The translations under genes and the position numbers were made by a program. Shown here in pieces: positions 1 to 8,125 of a stretch of 64,000 bases of DNA (its first letter is position 1; each line of letters opens with the position of its first letter). The notes under the pieces were generated by a model. It had not been told where the DNA came from and made no database searches. It saw only the letters and a program-made list of their open reading frames with translations. Source of the stretch: a virus. The stretch is from positions 310,001 to 374,000 of the IMG/VR virus record IMGVR_UViG_3300032288_004964. The stretch is one strand, 5' to 3'.

Positions 1-46
1 GAAAAAGTTTTAAGATTTGTTGTGTTATTTAAGAAATAATAGTATA

Positions 47-748
47 TTATAAAAAATAATTAATCATTTCAGATGTTTTACCACCATTATTAAAAATCTT
101 ACAAAGATTCTTATATTCTATATCATTTACTTTATAAAGTTGTAAATCAGCACCATATAAAGTATTAATATCACCTGTATTTTCGTCTAAATAATCTTCT
201 GACCACATTGATGAGGTTGGTCTAAATCCAGTTACTTCATATAATCTTTTTAGACAATCTATAACTACTGGAAATTTATCTGGATTAAAAAGACCTAAAT
301 TTAGATAGATAACTGAGTAACCAGGAATGGTATTATTTAATATATTCTCTTGTAGTCTTTCAAGATAACTCTTACCAGATCTATTTTTTGATTCTTCAAC
401 CTCCGAAAAATAAACATCATTGTAGTTCTTACTAGCCAATTTAATCATATCATTTGATAAAGGTTTAGATAAATCAATAAACATATTTTTCCAAGTATCT
501 TGAGTGGATTCACATTCTTTATTAATCCAATTCTCTTCAAAACTCATATCATAAAATAATTGATGTCTAATAGGTCTTGTTATATTATCAGTTGTAAAAA
601 ATTGATATCCAGACTCATATAATTTACACTTAGATAGAGACTCCTCATCTGTTAAATCATAGAATAGTTCTTGAATATCCAATTCAGTCGGAAATTCAGA
701 TTCGGTAATAACTGATTCAAATAACTTATATGTTTTTAAATATTTCAT
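47..748 (-). CDS. Tagged putative head-packaged protein, 233 aa
   Basis: No known family recognised. The N-terminus MKYLKTYKLFES is the clearest copy of a tag found on about 25 otherwise different proteins here. Residues 9-11 (L-F-E) fit the (L/I)-x-E cleavage consensus of T4 gp21-type prohead proteases, and the basic/aromatic lead resembles the T4 capsid-targeting sequence MKTYQEFIAE. I infer a protein loaded into the capsid and trimmed there. The body is acidic, soluble and has no membrane segment or obvious catalytic motif. It is the last gene of a tightly packed minus-strand run; its ATG lies 3 nt after the stop of the gene before it. Confidence 0.8.
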   Translation of the reverse strand: MKYLKTYKLFESVITESEFPTELDIQELFYDLTDEESLSKCKLYESGYQFFTTDNITRPIRHQLFYDMSFEENWINKECESTQDTWKNMFIDLSKPLSNDMIKLASKNYNDVYFSEVEESKNRSGKSYLERLQENILNNTIPGYSVIYLNLGLFNPDKFPVVIDCLKRLYEVTGFRPTSSMWSEDYLDENTGDINTLYGADLQLYKVNDIEYKNLCKIFNNGGKTSEMINYFL

Positions 749-751
749 AAT

Positions 752-1198
752 TTAATTTTTAAATTCAGCTCCAAATCCACATTCTACTCCAAAAACTCTA
801 ACTTTAATTTCCACATATGATATTTTATAGTCTATCATATTGTATTCATCATCCATTAAATTTTCATTATTTATGACAACTTTTTCTTTTTGATTTACAT
901 GATGTTTTCTTGGAATATAAATCTCCCAACTACATCTACTATCTTTTAAGTAATTATCAACTCTAAGAATAAATTCCTTAATTTCATTTATATCAAAGAG
1001 CTCTTTATATCCTCTAAACTTGTCTATTGTAATTCTAAACTCAGGATAATATCCAAAACTTTTATAATATGTATCTTCGGTATCTTCTACTTTTACTCTG
1101 AATCCAGTATCTTGAAATTCAAGAGACATATCTATAATATCATTTTTAATATTATCTCCTCTAGATTCAAATAACTTATATGTTTTTAAATGTTTCAT
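752..1198 (-). CDS. Tagged small protein, ILLEL-type paralogue, 148 aa
   Basis: N-terminal tag MKHLKTYKLFES with L-F-E at residues 9-11. After the tag comes a helix with the pattern DIIDMSLEFQDTGFRVKV (residues about 20-38), shared in looser form (D-I-L-L-E-L-x-D-x-G-F) with the genes at 1195, 1706, 2089, 4230, 17564 and 22258. A second shared block, EIKEFILRVDNYLKD, follows near residue 75. This is a paralogous family of small alpha/beta proteins. The start codon overlaps the stop of the upstream gene (ATGA), so translation is probably coupled. Role inferred: internal head protein. No enzymatic residues seen. Confidence 0.8.
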   Translation of the reverse strand: MKHLKTYKLFESRGDNIKNDIIDMSLEFQDTGFRVKVEDTEDTYYKSFGYYPEFRITIDKFRGYKELFDINEIKEFILRVDNYLKDSRCSWEIYIPRKHHVNQKEKVVINNENLMDDEYNMIDYKISYVEIKVRVFGVECGFGAEFKN

Positions 1199-1704
1199 AA
1201 TTTTATCATTAATCTAAAGTTTGTAAAAGAAATATAATCACCAATACCATCAAAATCTTCTTCTTTACTACAACCAGTTAAAAACTCTACGCCACTAGCA
1301 AAAAATCTTAAAGGTGATTTATCTTTATCGGTTCTATATTTAGTTTCTTTATCTATTGGGTCATAAATTGAATATGTTGAATAATACCATTCGGTTAAAC
1401 TAATAATACTATCTTTTATTTCATACCAAAAGAAAAGATTACCTGGATAACCACCTTGTGGATTAACAACTCCTGGTATTTCTCTATTTCCAGCACCCCA
1501 AGGTTTACTAATATAAACTTCTAAATAAATATCAGTTCTTGTCTTATTAAAGTATCTTTCTGGGTCAATCTCTACATCCTTTCTAATTCTACTAATGTTA
1601 ACTTGTAGACCGTTATCTTCCAATTCAAGAAGAATATCATTAACATAATTTTCAAGATCATCAATACTAGATTCAAATATTTTATATGTTTTTAAATATC
1701 TCAT
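1195..1704 (-). CDS. Tagged small protein, ILLEL-type paralogue, 169 aa
   Basis: Tag MRYLKTYKIFES (I-F-E at 9-11) followed by the family helix NDILLELEDNGLQVNI near residues 22-37. The rest is a beta-rich stretch with many aromatic residues and no motif I recognise. It overlaps the downstream gene by 4 nt and begins 1 nt after the stop of the upstream gene, so it belongs to the same transcript. I infer a packaged internal protein, comparable in design to the small T4 internal proteins; this rests only on the tag. Confidence 0.8.
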   Translation of the reverse strand: MRYLKTYKIFESSIDDLENYVNDILLELEDNGLQVNISRIRKDVEIDPERYFNKTRTDIYLEVYISKPWGAGNREIPGVVNPQGGYPGNLFFWYEIKDSIISLTEWYYSTYSIYDPIDKETKYRTDKDKSPLRFFASGVEFLTGCSKEEDFDGIGDYISFTNFRLMIKL

Positions 1705-1705
1705 T

Positions 1706-2092
1706 TTACATTTTATATATTTTTATCATAATAAGACTAGCTTGTCTACCAATCAATTCTATATCTTTATGATCATCAAGATCAATCCATCTGCCATTCT
1801 CATAGAATAATTCAATGTATTCAGGGCCTGAAAATGATATGCTAATACCATATTCTTTTTCAGATATGTATTCTGATATTCTTTCTAATGTGTTTTTAAT
1901 ATTATCTGTTATATCAAATAAATGTGGCCATTTACCATGATCCGATTCTATATCAAAGTATCCTTCACCCCAATGTTTACAAGTTAGCCCTTCATCTTGG
2001 ATATCTAATAACATATCACTAACATCTTGTTCTATTTCTTTTAGATCAGGTTCGATACTTTCAAATATTTTATATGACTTTATATGTTTCAC
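1706..2092 (-). CDS. Tagged small protein, ILLEL-type paralogue, 128 aa
   Basis: Tag MKHIKSYKIFES (I-F-E at 9-11), then the family helix SDMLLDIQDEGLTCKH near residues 25-40 and the second block DNIKNTLERISEYISE near 62-77. It is one of the shortest complete paralogues and probably shows the minimal fold. The start overlaps the stop of the upstream gene (ATGA). No catalytic residues are apparent. Function unknown; head packaging is inferred from the tag. Confidence 0.8.
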   Translation of the reverse strand: MKHIKSYKIFESIEPDLKEIEQDVSDMLLDIQDEGLTCKHWGEGYFDIESDHGKWPHLFDITDNIKNTLERISEYISEKEYGISISFSGPEYIELFYENGRWIDLDDHKDIELIGRQASLIMIKIYKM

Positions 2093-2730
2093 TTTTCTTC
2101 TCTTCTTTTTTTCATTAAATCTTTAATGAATTCTTTTATCTCATCATTACAATCAGGAGTGGGTAAGAAACCATATCCTCTCATTCTTGAGTACCATTTG
2201 ATTTGTCCAATGACATTACCACCTTTACTAACATTATAAGTGTCAGTTTTAGCACCTTTCTTTTTAGGTTGTAAAGTAAACTTTAAGGTTGAAACTTCTT
2301 TTTTAGCCTCAAAAATGTCTTTATCAACCGTATATTTTCTTTGAAATGAAGATATTCTTGGATTATAGTAAATGAAAATATTAATATTGTATAATTCCTC
2401 ACCAGAAAACTCTTTCATAAAGTCATCTATATATAAATAGTCATCAGAATTAGGTATACCAATATCAATTGAATAATCACTATCTTTTAGGTAATCTTTT
2501 ACTCTCAATAAAACATCCATTATATCTTCTAATCTAAAAAATCGGTCTTGATTATCTTTAATATAAACTCTTAAGCAATCTGTAGGATCTATACCATTTT
2601 TATAGTAATTAATATTAGATGTAGTATATTCAATGTCACACAAATCTAATTCTAATAAGATATCTTCAATATCTACTTTTATATCAGAGGATATTGATTC
2701 AAATATTTTATATGTTTTTAAGTATCTCAT
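2089..2730 (-). CDS. Tagged protein, ILLEL-type paralogue with extension, 213 aa
   Basis: Tag MRYLKTYKIFES followed by VDIEDILLELDLCDIEYT and the second family block MDVLLRVKDYLKDSDYSIDI. After the paralogue core there is an extra C-terminal part of about 70 residues with LKFTLQPKKKGAKTDT and a lysine/arginine-rich end (residues about 195-213). The words LKFTLQPK and EFTIQPQR also occur in the gene at 2727, so these two share a further module. Overlaps both neighbours by 4 nt. Function unknown. Confidence 0.8.
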   Translation of the reverse strand: MRYLKTYKIFESISSDIKVDIEDILLELDLCDIEYTTSNINYYKNGIDPTDCLRVYIKDNQDRFFRLEDIMDVLLRVKDYLKDSDYSIDIGIPNSDDYLYIDDFMKEFSGEELYNINIFIYYNPRISSFQRKYTVDKDIFEAKKEVSTLKFTLQPKKKGAKTDTYNVSKGGNVIGQIKWYSRMRGYGFLPTPDCNDEIKEFIKDLMKKRREEK

Positions 2731-3335
2731 CTGTTTACTATTGTTTCATCCGGGAACATCTCTATCAATTTAGATGATAATTCTCTTGTCATTTCAGGTT
2801 CCCAAGCTTTTATACCCCAGTTTTTAGATTCTCTTTGTGGTTGTATGGTAAACTCATAATTTAAAAATCCGCTTTTAACAATACTCATTTTATTTGGAAA
2901 GTATTTATTCCAAGTTATATTATTTTCTCCATGTGAGAATGTTTCACTGTAAACAAATATTTTATTACCTATCATCAAGTGGGTCTTTATTTCTGTTGCC
3001 ATCACTTTTATTTTCAACTCATTACCTTCATCTAAATAATCAAGTGAAAGGTCTTTAGCCATTTGTATTAGTTTCCAGTTTATCTCATCTTTTTTAATAT
3101 CTTCACAAGACAACCAATACTTATCAACTATCTTTTTTTCTTCATCAGAAATACTTTCTATTCCGTTATCTCCATGTACATCATATGGATTCTCATAATC
3201 ATACCCACCTTTTTTCCAAATAGCATACATAAGACCTGTATCTGGATCTAAAACATGACCAATACTATCTAACCTAATAAAGTTATCAGGTATAGTCATA
3301 GAATCATATTCTTCATATAGTTTTAAGTATTTCAT
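2727..3335 (-). CDS. Tagged hypothetical protein, 202 aa
   Basis: The N-terminus MKYLKLYEEYDS is a diverged form of the tag; L-Y-E at residues 6-8 would still fit a prohead-protease site. The body does not belong to the ILLEL family, but its end (YEFTIQPQRESKNWGI) resembles the C-terminal module of the gene at 2089. A TTTAATATATAG box sits 4 nt upstream of the ATG, so this gene may head its own transcript. No enzymatic motif recognised. Confidence 0.8.
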   Translation of the reverse strand: MKYLKLYEEYDSMTIPDNFIRLDSIGHVLDPDTGLMYAIWKKGGYDYENPYDVHGDNGIESISDEEKKIVDKYWLSCEDIKKDEINWKLIQMAKDLSLDYLDEGNELKIKVMATEIKTHLMIGNKIFVYSETFSHGENNITWNKYFPNKMSIVKSGFLNYEFTIQPQRESKNWGIKAWEPEMTRELSSKLIEMFPDETIVNR

Positions 3336-3338
3336 TGT

Positions 3339-3350
3339 CTATATATTAAA
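3339..3350 (-). promoter_or_regulatory. Late-type promoter box
   Basis: Reads TTTAATATATAG on the minus strand, ending 3 nt before the ATG at 3335. The same box occurs close upstream of many tagged genes in this window and is reminiscent of the T4 late box TATAAATA. Inferred, not proven. Confidence 0.5.
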
Positions 3351-4233
3351 AGTTCAGTAAGATTTTAATTGTATAGTCATAAATATCACTATCATCATCA
3401 AATTGTCTATTACCTCTTGAAACATCAAATATAACTTCTTCATAGTCTAAAGTTGGTAAAATAGAAGGTAAAACAGCATCTATATCTGATTCTAACTTTC
3501 TAAGATTCATTTTACCAGTTAAATGAGAATCACTATATCCACCAATATTAATAGTAACACAAGGTTTATACATATCTAATATTTTATCTACTGAATAATC
3601 TTTTTTCTTATTAATATCTGAACTATAGATAGTAACATCTCTTCTTTCATCTCCTTTAAATTTATCACCTAATTTAATACCATAATTATCAATATTAAAG
3701 TTAGCACAATTCCATTTTTTATCAGTTACATAATATTGGTCATCATCTCTTCTAAGAAGAATACTTGGATAACCTCCAATACTTAAAGTTGGATTAACAA
3801 TATCTTTTAATATAGAAATAATAATATTTAATTTATCACTATCTTTTGGTTTTGGAACAGATAGGAGTCCGTTATACTTTCTATTATTTGGTTTATCATG
3901 ATTCTCATAATCACCATAAGCAACACAACACATTGTCCATTTTTTCTTACTCTCAGGTATCTCATCATAGACATCATACATTCTATCATTGATATAATCA
4001 GTATCTACTTTAGACATTGCAATAAACATTCTATCAACTAAATCTTTAATCTTTTCCCAGTATCCTTCGCCAATAAAATGATCTGACCATTTTTTTAATG
4101 ATGATTCACTTACCATTGACTTTTGATTTTGATTCCATTGATATCTTTTTAGATCTTCAAACCAATCATAGATACCATATTTGGAAGATTCTGATTTTTC
4201 TAAAAAAGAATTATATTTTTCTAAATGTTTCAT
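3346..4233 (-). CDS. Tagged hypothetical protein, 295 aa
   Basis: Tag variant MKHLEKYNSFLEKS (F-L-E at 10-12). It is one of the larger tagged proteins and rich in charged and tyrosine residues. A stretch KWTMCCVAYGDYENHD near residue 97 and repeated YPSILLRRDDDQYY-like strands suggest a mixed alpha/beta domain, but I recognise no family. The stop is followed by the next gene without a real spacer, and the start overlaps its own upstream neighbour by 4 nt. Packaging inferred from the tag. Confidence 0.8.
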   Translation of the reverse strand: MKHLEKYNSFLEKSESSKYGIYDWFEDLKRYQWNQNQKSMVSESSLKKWSDHFIGEGYWEKIKDLVDRMFIAMSKVDTDYINDRMYDVYDEIPESKKKWTMCCVAYGDYENHDKPNNRKYNGLLSVPKPKDSDKLNIIISILKDIVNPTLSIGGYPSILLRRDDDQYYVTDKKWNCANFNIDNYGIKLGDKFKGDERRDVTIYSSDINKKKDYSVDKILDMYKPCVTINIGGYSDSHLTGKMNLRKLESDIDAVLPSILPTLDYEEVIFDVSRGNRQFDDDSDIYDYTIKILLNF

Positions 4234-4646
4234 TTTGGAATTACTTTAATATTTACATTTCTAACATCACCAATCATTTCAGAATTCTCATCTAAGAAAT
4301 GACCATCTTTATAATTTAATATGTAAGCAAAATCTTTTTTCTCACCACCAGATACGGTTGCACTTATTCCCCAATTTAGTGATCTCACATAAGAAACAAT
4401 GTGTAGTATTTCATCTTCTATTTCACTTAACTTAAATGAGTCATTATTTATCTTATTGACATCAAGAATGATTCTTCTATCATCTTTATCATTACTTTTG
4501 AATATTGAAGGAACTCCAGGATCTTGACCTAATAATGTTTTAAATCCTTTTTCTTTGAAGTCAATTATAATATCTTCTATAGTTTGCATAATACCACTTC
4601 TCTCATCAGTAGATTCAAATATGTTATATTTCTTTAAGTATTTCAT
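4230..4646 (-). CDS. Tagged small protein, ILLEL-type paralogue, 138 aa
   Basis: Tag MKYLKKYNIFES (I-F-E at 9-11), then QTIEDIIIDFKEKGFKTLL, a clear version of the family helix, and later SEIEDEILHIVSYVRS matching the second block. It sits directly downstream of the 2H phosphoesterase gene and overlaps it by 4 nt, so the two are probably made together. No catalytic residues seen. Confidence 0.8.
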   Translation of the reverse strand: MKYLKKYNIFESTDERSGIMQTIEDIIIDFKEKGFKTLLGQDPGVPSIFKSNDKDDRRIILDVNKINNDSFKLSEIEDEILHIVSYVRSLNWGISATVSGGEKKDFAYILNYKDGHFLDENSEMIGDVRNVNIKVIPK

Positions 4647-5176
4647 ATTTCAAAGATAACTTTTTCACTATTTGGTCTTGAATAAACTATCTTGTTAATA
4701 TTCTTAACTGAGTATTTATAATTAGGATTTACATACTTCTTACCTTCTCCTTTATTTAAATAAGCGATTGTTATATGTGGTTTATAAGTTGGAAACTTAT
4801 CATTATTAGGTAGCTTTGATAACTCATCATGTAATTCTTGTAGACCAGAATCCGAAACAACATTGAATTTCAAAACATCAAATTGTTCATTTTCAAAAAG
4901 ATTTATACCATCTATATCAATATGTAATTCACCATTAAACTTATCTAAAATAGATTTAACTTGATCTTCAGTAACATCTTTTTCAAGTCCATATAACAAT
5001 GTCAGATGTGGATATTCTTGAATACCGTGAGAATCATCACCTCCTGTATAAACATCTTTAGGATCAATAGAATTAGTTAATTCATCCCAATTACTTACAG
5101 GAACTTCAATCATTACACACCCGTATTCATATCCAGATGATTCTTTTATAAATTGTAAATAGTTTTTAATTATCAT
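4643..5176 (-). CDS. Tagged 2H phosphoesterase (2'-5' RNA ligase/Acb1-like)
   Basis: Two H-x-T motifs mark the 2H phosphoesterase fold: YPHLTLLYGL (His57, Thr59) and KPHITIAYL (His134, Thr136), spaced as in the family, within 177 aa. Members cut 2'-5' or cyclic nucleotide bonds; the T4 member gp57B (Acb1) destroys cyclic signals of the CBASS defence. The N-terminus MIIKNYLQFIKES closely matches the T4 capsid-targeting sequence and holds I-K-E at residues 10-12. I infer an enzyme pre-loaded in the virion. The substrate cannot be told from sequence; RNA 2'-5' linkages are an alternative. Lies in the tagged-gene operon. Confidence 0.8.
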   Translation of the reverse strand: MIIKNYLQFIKESSGYEYGCVMIEVPVSNWDELTNSIDPKDVYTGGDDSHGIQEYPHLTLLYGLEKDVTEDQVKSILDKFNGELHIDIDGINLFENEQFDVLKFNVVSDSGLQELHDELSKLPNNDKFPTYKPHITIAYLNKGEGKKYVNPNYKYSVKNINKIVYSRPNSEKVIFEI

Positions 5177-5688
5177 ATACTACCTTGTATTATTATTCTT
5201 TTTTCACCACCTCTATTATTATAAGAGAATTTGAATCCAATTCCAATTTCACTTTGTAATCTTTTTACAGCTACTAAGAAATCTTCAGCTTCTTCTCTTT
5301 CCTTGCTACCTTCTTTAAATTCTTCCTTTTCATCAGACATTGACCAATCATTTTTAGAAAATAATAAAGCTCTATTACTTCCTGAAATAGGGTTTAAATT
5401 ATGTCCTTTAAGCTCTTTAGCCTCCCAAGTTATTTCACCATCTGAATTTATTTCACCAGTCCAATCTAATAAATTTCTTCTATCCGATGGTTGATAAACT
5501 TCCTCTCTAGGTACCATTCTACAATTGAATTGTGGATTTTTCCAAATAGATATACCTGGGTAAGAAACATCTGATATCCAATACCAACCATTATCTTCAA
5601 ATTCTAAGAAACAATTTTTAATTGTATCAAGAACTTGATTATAGATTTGCTCTTCAATATTTTCATTAAATTTTCTAAGATATTTCAT
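5173..5688 (-). CDS. Tagged hypothetical protein, 171 aa
   Basis: N-terminus MKYLRKFNENIEEQ is a weaker tag (I-E-E at 11-13). A following segment TIKNCFLEFEDNGWYWI resembles the ILLEL helix, so it is likely a distant paralogue with a longer middle. The end has GIGFKFSYNNRGGEKR. It is the first gene of the minus-strand run, with an AT-rich box just upstream of the ATG. Function unknown. Confidence 0.78.
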   Translation of the reverse strand: MKYLRKFNENIEEQIYNQVLDTIKNCFLEFEDNGWYWISDVSYPGISIWKNPQFNCRMVPREEVYQPSDRRNLLDWTGEINSDGEITWEAKELKGHNLNPISGSNRALLFSKNDWSMSDEKEEFKEGSKEREEAEDFLVAVKRLQSEIGIGFKFSYNNRGGEKRIIIQGSI

Positions 5689-5691
5689 AAT

Positions 5692-5703
5692 GATATATAT
5701 TTT
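5692..5703 (-). promoter_or_regulatory. Late-type promoter box
   Basis: AAAATATATATC on the minus strand, 3 nt before the ATG at 5688. It would drive the whole tagged operon down to 47. Inferred from resemblance to the other boxes. Confidence 0.4.
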
Positions 5704-5764
5704 ATTTCTATTTTGGTAAAGTGGAAAAGATTAATTATCTTTGATAAAATTAAAAATAATAGAT

Positions 5765-5938
5765 ATGACAGAAAGATTTTCAATGAGAGAAACGCTTAAG
5801 AGTAAGTTCGGTGAAGCTGAAAAAAGTGTTAAAGGAAGTAGAGCAACAAAAAGAGCAACTGAAAAAGTTAAGTCTTCTGATACTGGAAAGTATAAAGTCA
5901 AAATTGTTGATGGTGTTAAGTATATGGTTTTAAAATAA
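5765..5938 (+). CDS. Small basic protein, 57 aa
   Basis: Short lysine/arginine-rich protein beginning MTERFSMRETLKSKFGEAEK. I chose the ATG at 5765 rather than the in-frame one at 5741 because the longer form adds only a hydrophobic stub before the A-rich leader. Pattern EKVKSSDTGKYKVKIVDGVKYMVLK at the end suggests a small beta hairpin. It is the only plus-strand gene in the first 9.6 kb and is closed by a strong hairpin terminator. Possibly a DNA-binding or internal protein; function unknown. Confidence 0.6.
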   Translation: MTERFSMRETLKSKFGEAEKSVKGSRATKRATEKVKSSDTGKYKVKIVDGVKYMVLK

Positions 5939-5940
5939 AA

Positions 5941-5966
5941 AAGAGGTCTATTGACCTCTTTTTTTA
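5941..5966. terminator. Bidirectional terminator
   Basis: GAGGTC (5943-5948) and GACCTC (5953-5958) form a hairpin with a TATT loop, flanked by A and T runs. It sits between convergent genes and can serve both. Confidence 0.85.
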
Positions 5967-6752
5967 TAAATTGTATTTAATATCTACCTTTTTAGGATCT
6001 GAATATAAATTCTTATTATAGTATTGGTCAAATACTTCTCTGTATTTTTGTTCCCATTCTTCTATATTAGGAATATTCATATCTTCCATTTTCTTTCCTA
6101 ATCCAGTTGACATATAAGCTTGTAACTCATCTGGTAAAACATGGTCAGCATAGCCATAATCAGTTATACATTTAAACATTGAATCTTTAACAACCCCGTC
6201 ACATTCACTATTTAATTTAGACATAGCTTCTTTATAATCAGTCAAAGTAAACCACATAGCATGAGCAAATTCATGTTCAAGTAATCTATTTGATAATTCA
6301 TCTACACCTAATAAGTAATATTTACTATCTCCCTCAATTTCTTTTATAGTATTAATAATAGATAACATAATTTTATCATAGTTATTAATTTCATCTTCTG
6401 GTATACCAAACATACATTCTTCTAAAATAGTAGATGGTATATTAAATCCTGACCAATCAGCACCATAAGTAAATTCTTGTTTACCATAATGTTGTTTGTA
6501 AAGATCTTGGAATCTTGAAAATTTGAATTGTTTACTGATTATTTCTTCAAATGCACTTTCATAAAATTCTTGTGGTCTTAGAAATAACATAGCTCTTGAA
6601 TGAGAGTCTTCTACTTTAACTGCCCATATGTGTTCACCAACATGATATAATTCAATAGATTGAAGATATAGTTCCATTTGTGGAGCTAGTAATCTATTAG
6701 GGTCAGTTATTAACTTTTCTAAAAATAATTTATAGGATTTAATTAGTTTCAT
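5964..6752 (-). CDS. Tagged HExxH zinc metallopeptidase, 262 aa
   Basis: The motif LLEHEFAHAMWF at residues 158-169 contains H-E-F-A-H (160-164), the zinc-binding and catalytic signature of metallopeptidases. Glu209 in PDELQAYMSTG, 45 residues later, is a plausible third ligand as in gluzincins. The N-terminus MKLIKSYKLFLEK is the packaging-type tag. I infer a protease delivered with the DNA, which could remove a host protein early or work in head maturation. Signal peptide and membrane segments are absent. The family beyond the motif is not recognised. Confidence 0.7.
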   Translation of the reverse strand: MKLIKSYKLFLEKLITDPNRLLAPQMELYLQSIELYHVGEHIWAVKVEDSHSRAMLFLRPQEFYESAFEEIISKQFKFSRFQDLYKQHYGKQEFTYGADWSGFNIPSTILEECMFGIPEDEINNYDKIMLSIINTIKEIEGDSKYYLLGVDELSNRLLEHEFAHAMWFTLTDYKEAMSKLNSECDGVVKDSMFKCITDYGYADHVLPDELQAYMSTGLGKKMEDMNIPNIEEWEQKYREVFDQYYNKNLYSDPKKVDIKYNL

Positions 6753-6767
6753 AGTTATTTATTTTTT

Positions 6768-7017
6768 TTATAATTCTGATTCATCTTTTAATAAATCAAA
6801 AACAGCCTTAGCGCCTTCAATAAAACTTTCCTTAGATATGTTGAATTTTTCATCTGATTCACCTTCTTGTCTATATACCCAAGCCCATTCTGAAGACATA
6901 TCTTCAAATTATTCCTGTTTTAGTATTTTCAATCCAAATATAGTTATAGTTATCTGCCATGATTTTTGATTGATCAGATGATTCTAAGCTCTCATTAAAT
7001 TTCTTTAAGTGTTTCAT
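6768..7017 (-). pseudogene. Tagged small gene interrupted by a frameshift
   Basis: Starts MKHLKKFNESLESSDQ (diverged tag) and reads open for about 36 codons to a TGA near 6905. The adjacent frame then continues FEDMSSEWAWVYRQEG to DLLKDESEL and a TAA at 6768-6770. The total length of 250 nt equals 83 codons plus one base, so one net base shift joins the two halves into an 83-residue protein. Neighbours are intact and spacing is normal, which argues for one original gene. It may be real decay or a sequencing error near the ATAATTTGAA stretch. Confidence 0.6.
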
Positions 7018-7019
7018 AA

Positions 7020-7325
7020 TTATTCAACTTCATATTTTGTAACTTGTTTCAATTTAACAACATCCTTACCATCAACTAACTGGAATTTAACTTTCTTATC
7101 GTCAAAGTTATACGGATCAGAATTAAATATCTCCATCTGTTCTTCTGTTACTGGATATTCCTCACCCCAAACATCTCTACTATAAACACTCCATTCATAT
7201 CCATCAACACCAAGAGTGCCAACTTTAATTTCGGGATTTTCTGTTTTTATATTCTTCGAAGCGTTCTCTTGTTCATCACGCATTTGTTGGTCATAAAAGT
7301 TTTCAAATATTTTAATGTGTTTCAT
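7020..7325 (-). CDS. Tagged hypothetical protein, 101 aa
   Basis: Begins MKHIKIFENFYDQQ with I-F-E at residues 6-8, a short form of the tag. The rest is an acidic domain with GTLGVDGYEWSVYSRD and no family I know. Lies between the frameshifted gene and the 263-aa gene with spacers of under 10 nt. Function unknown. Confidence 0.75.
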   Translation of the reverse strand: MKHIKIFENFYDQQMRDEQENASKNIKTENPEIKVGTLGVDGYEWSVYSRDVWGEEYPVTEEQMEIFNSDPYNFDDKKVKFQLVDGKDVVKLKQVTKYEVE

Positions 7326-7333
7326 ATATTTAT

Positions 7334-8125
7334 TTATTTTTTAAACTTGTCTAATAATCTTTTGAATTCATATTCAGTTATCTCTTTACTTACAGGTGTG
7401 CCATAAATAGTTGTTGAATATTCAATGAAATTAGCCATTAAATCTTTTATGTTATTACCAAGATTTTTAAGCATACCCTCAAATCCATATTTTTTATAAC
7501 CATTATATGCCATCCAAGCAGACATTACTTCTAATAAAGATAAATCGCTTCCGAATAATCCTTCATTTAAGTGTTTCTTCTTTTTAGATTCTCCTGAGAA
7601 TGGACTCATTAAATGTTTTAAGTTCCAAGAAGGAACAAACCTCTTATTATGTTTCTCAAAGTCTTCATATGATTCAATACCAGAATCAATAGGATTTTGA
7701 ATATATTGAATATTAGCACCTTGCTTATTCATATCAGAGATTCTATTTCCAATATCAGTTTTAGCTGACATCTTCATAACTCTTTTAAGTTGATCTACTG
7801 TGTGTTGTCTTGGTAGTGATTCATTAGTAGGTTCAACATCTGAGAAATCTACCGACCCATCTTCATTAAATATAACAAATCCTATACCATTTTCAATTGG
7901 TAAAGTTCCTAACTCTACTAACTTATTAAAATCCTCAGTTCCAATACTTTCTGGTCCAAATTCCCAAACACGAGAAACACCACCATCTTTTATTACAAAT
8001 TGTATATCAACTTGTCCAGATGATTCAGTTGCCTTATTTTGTCTAATAATTCTTCTAATTCCAGTCTTATTAGAAACATATTCTTTTTCAGCACCGTATT
8101 TAGATCTTGCTCTAACTATTTTCAT
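7334..8125 (-). CDS. Hypothetical protein, 263 aa
   Basis: I start at the ATG whose first base is 8125, overlapping the TAA of the upstream gene (TAATG), rather than the in-frame ATG at 8155 inside that gene. The protein begins MKIVRARSKYGAEKEYVS, so it lacks the tag. Charged N-terminal half, then a lysine-rich hinge KKKKHLNEGLFGSD near residue 185 and a C-terminal part with hydrophobic helices LLEVMSAWMAYNGYKKYG. The hinge contains LNE, which could itself be a protease site. Function unknown; a virion role is possible from context. Confidence 0.7.
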   Translation of the reverse strand: MKIVRARSKYGAEKEYVSNKTGIRRIIRQNKATESSGQVDIQFVIKDGGVSRVWEFGPESIGTEDFNKLVELGTLPIENGIGFVIFNEDGSVDFSDVEPTNESLPRQHTVDQLKRVMKMSAKTDIGNRISDMNKQGANIQYIQNPIDSGIESYEDFEKHNKRFVPSWNLKHLMSPFSGESKKKKHLNEGLFGSDLSLLEVMSAWMAYNGYKKYGFEGMLKNLGNNIKDLMANFIEYSTTIYGTPVSKEITEYEFKRLLDKFKK

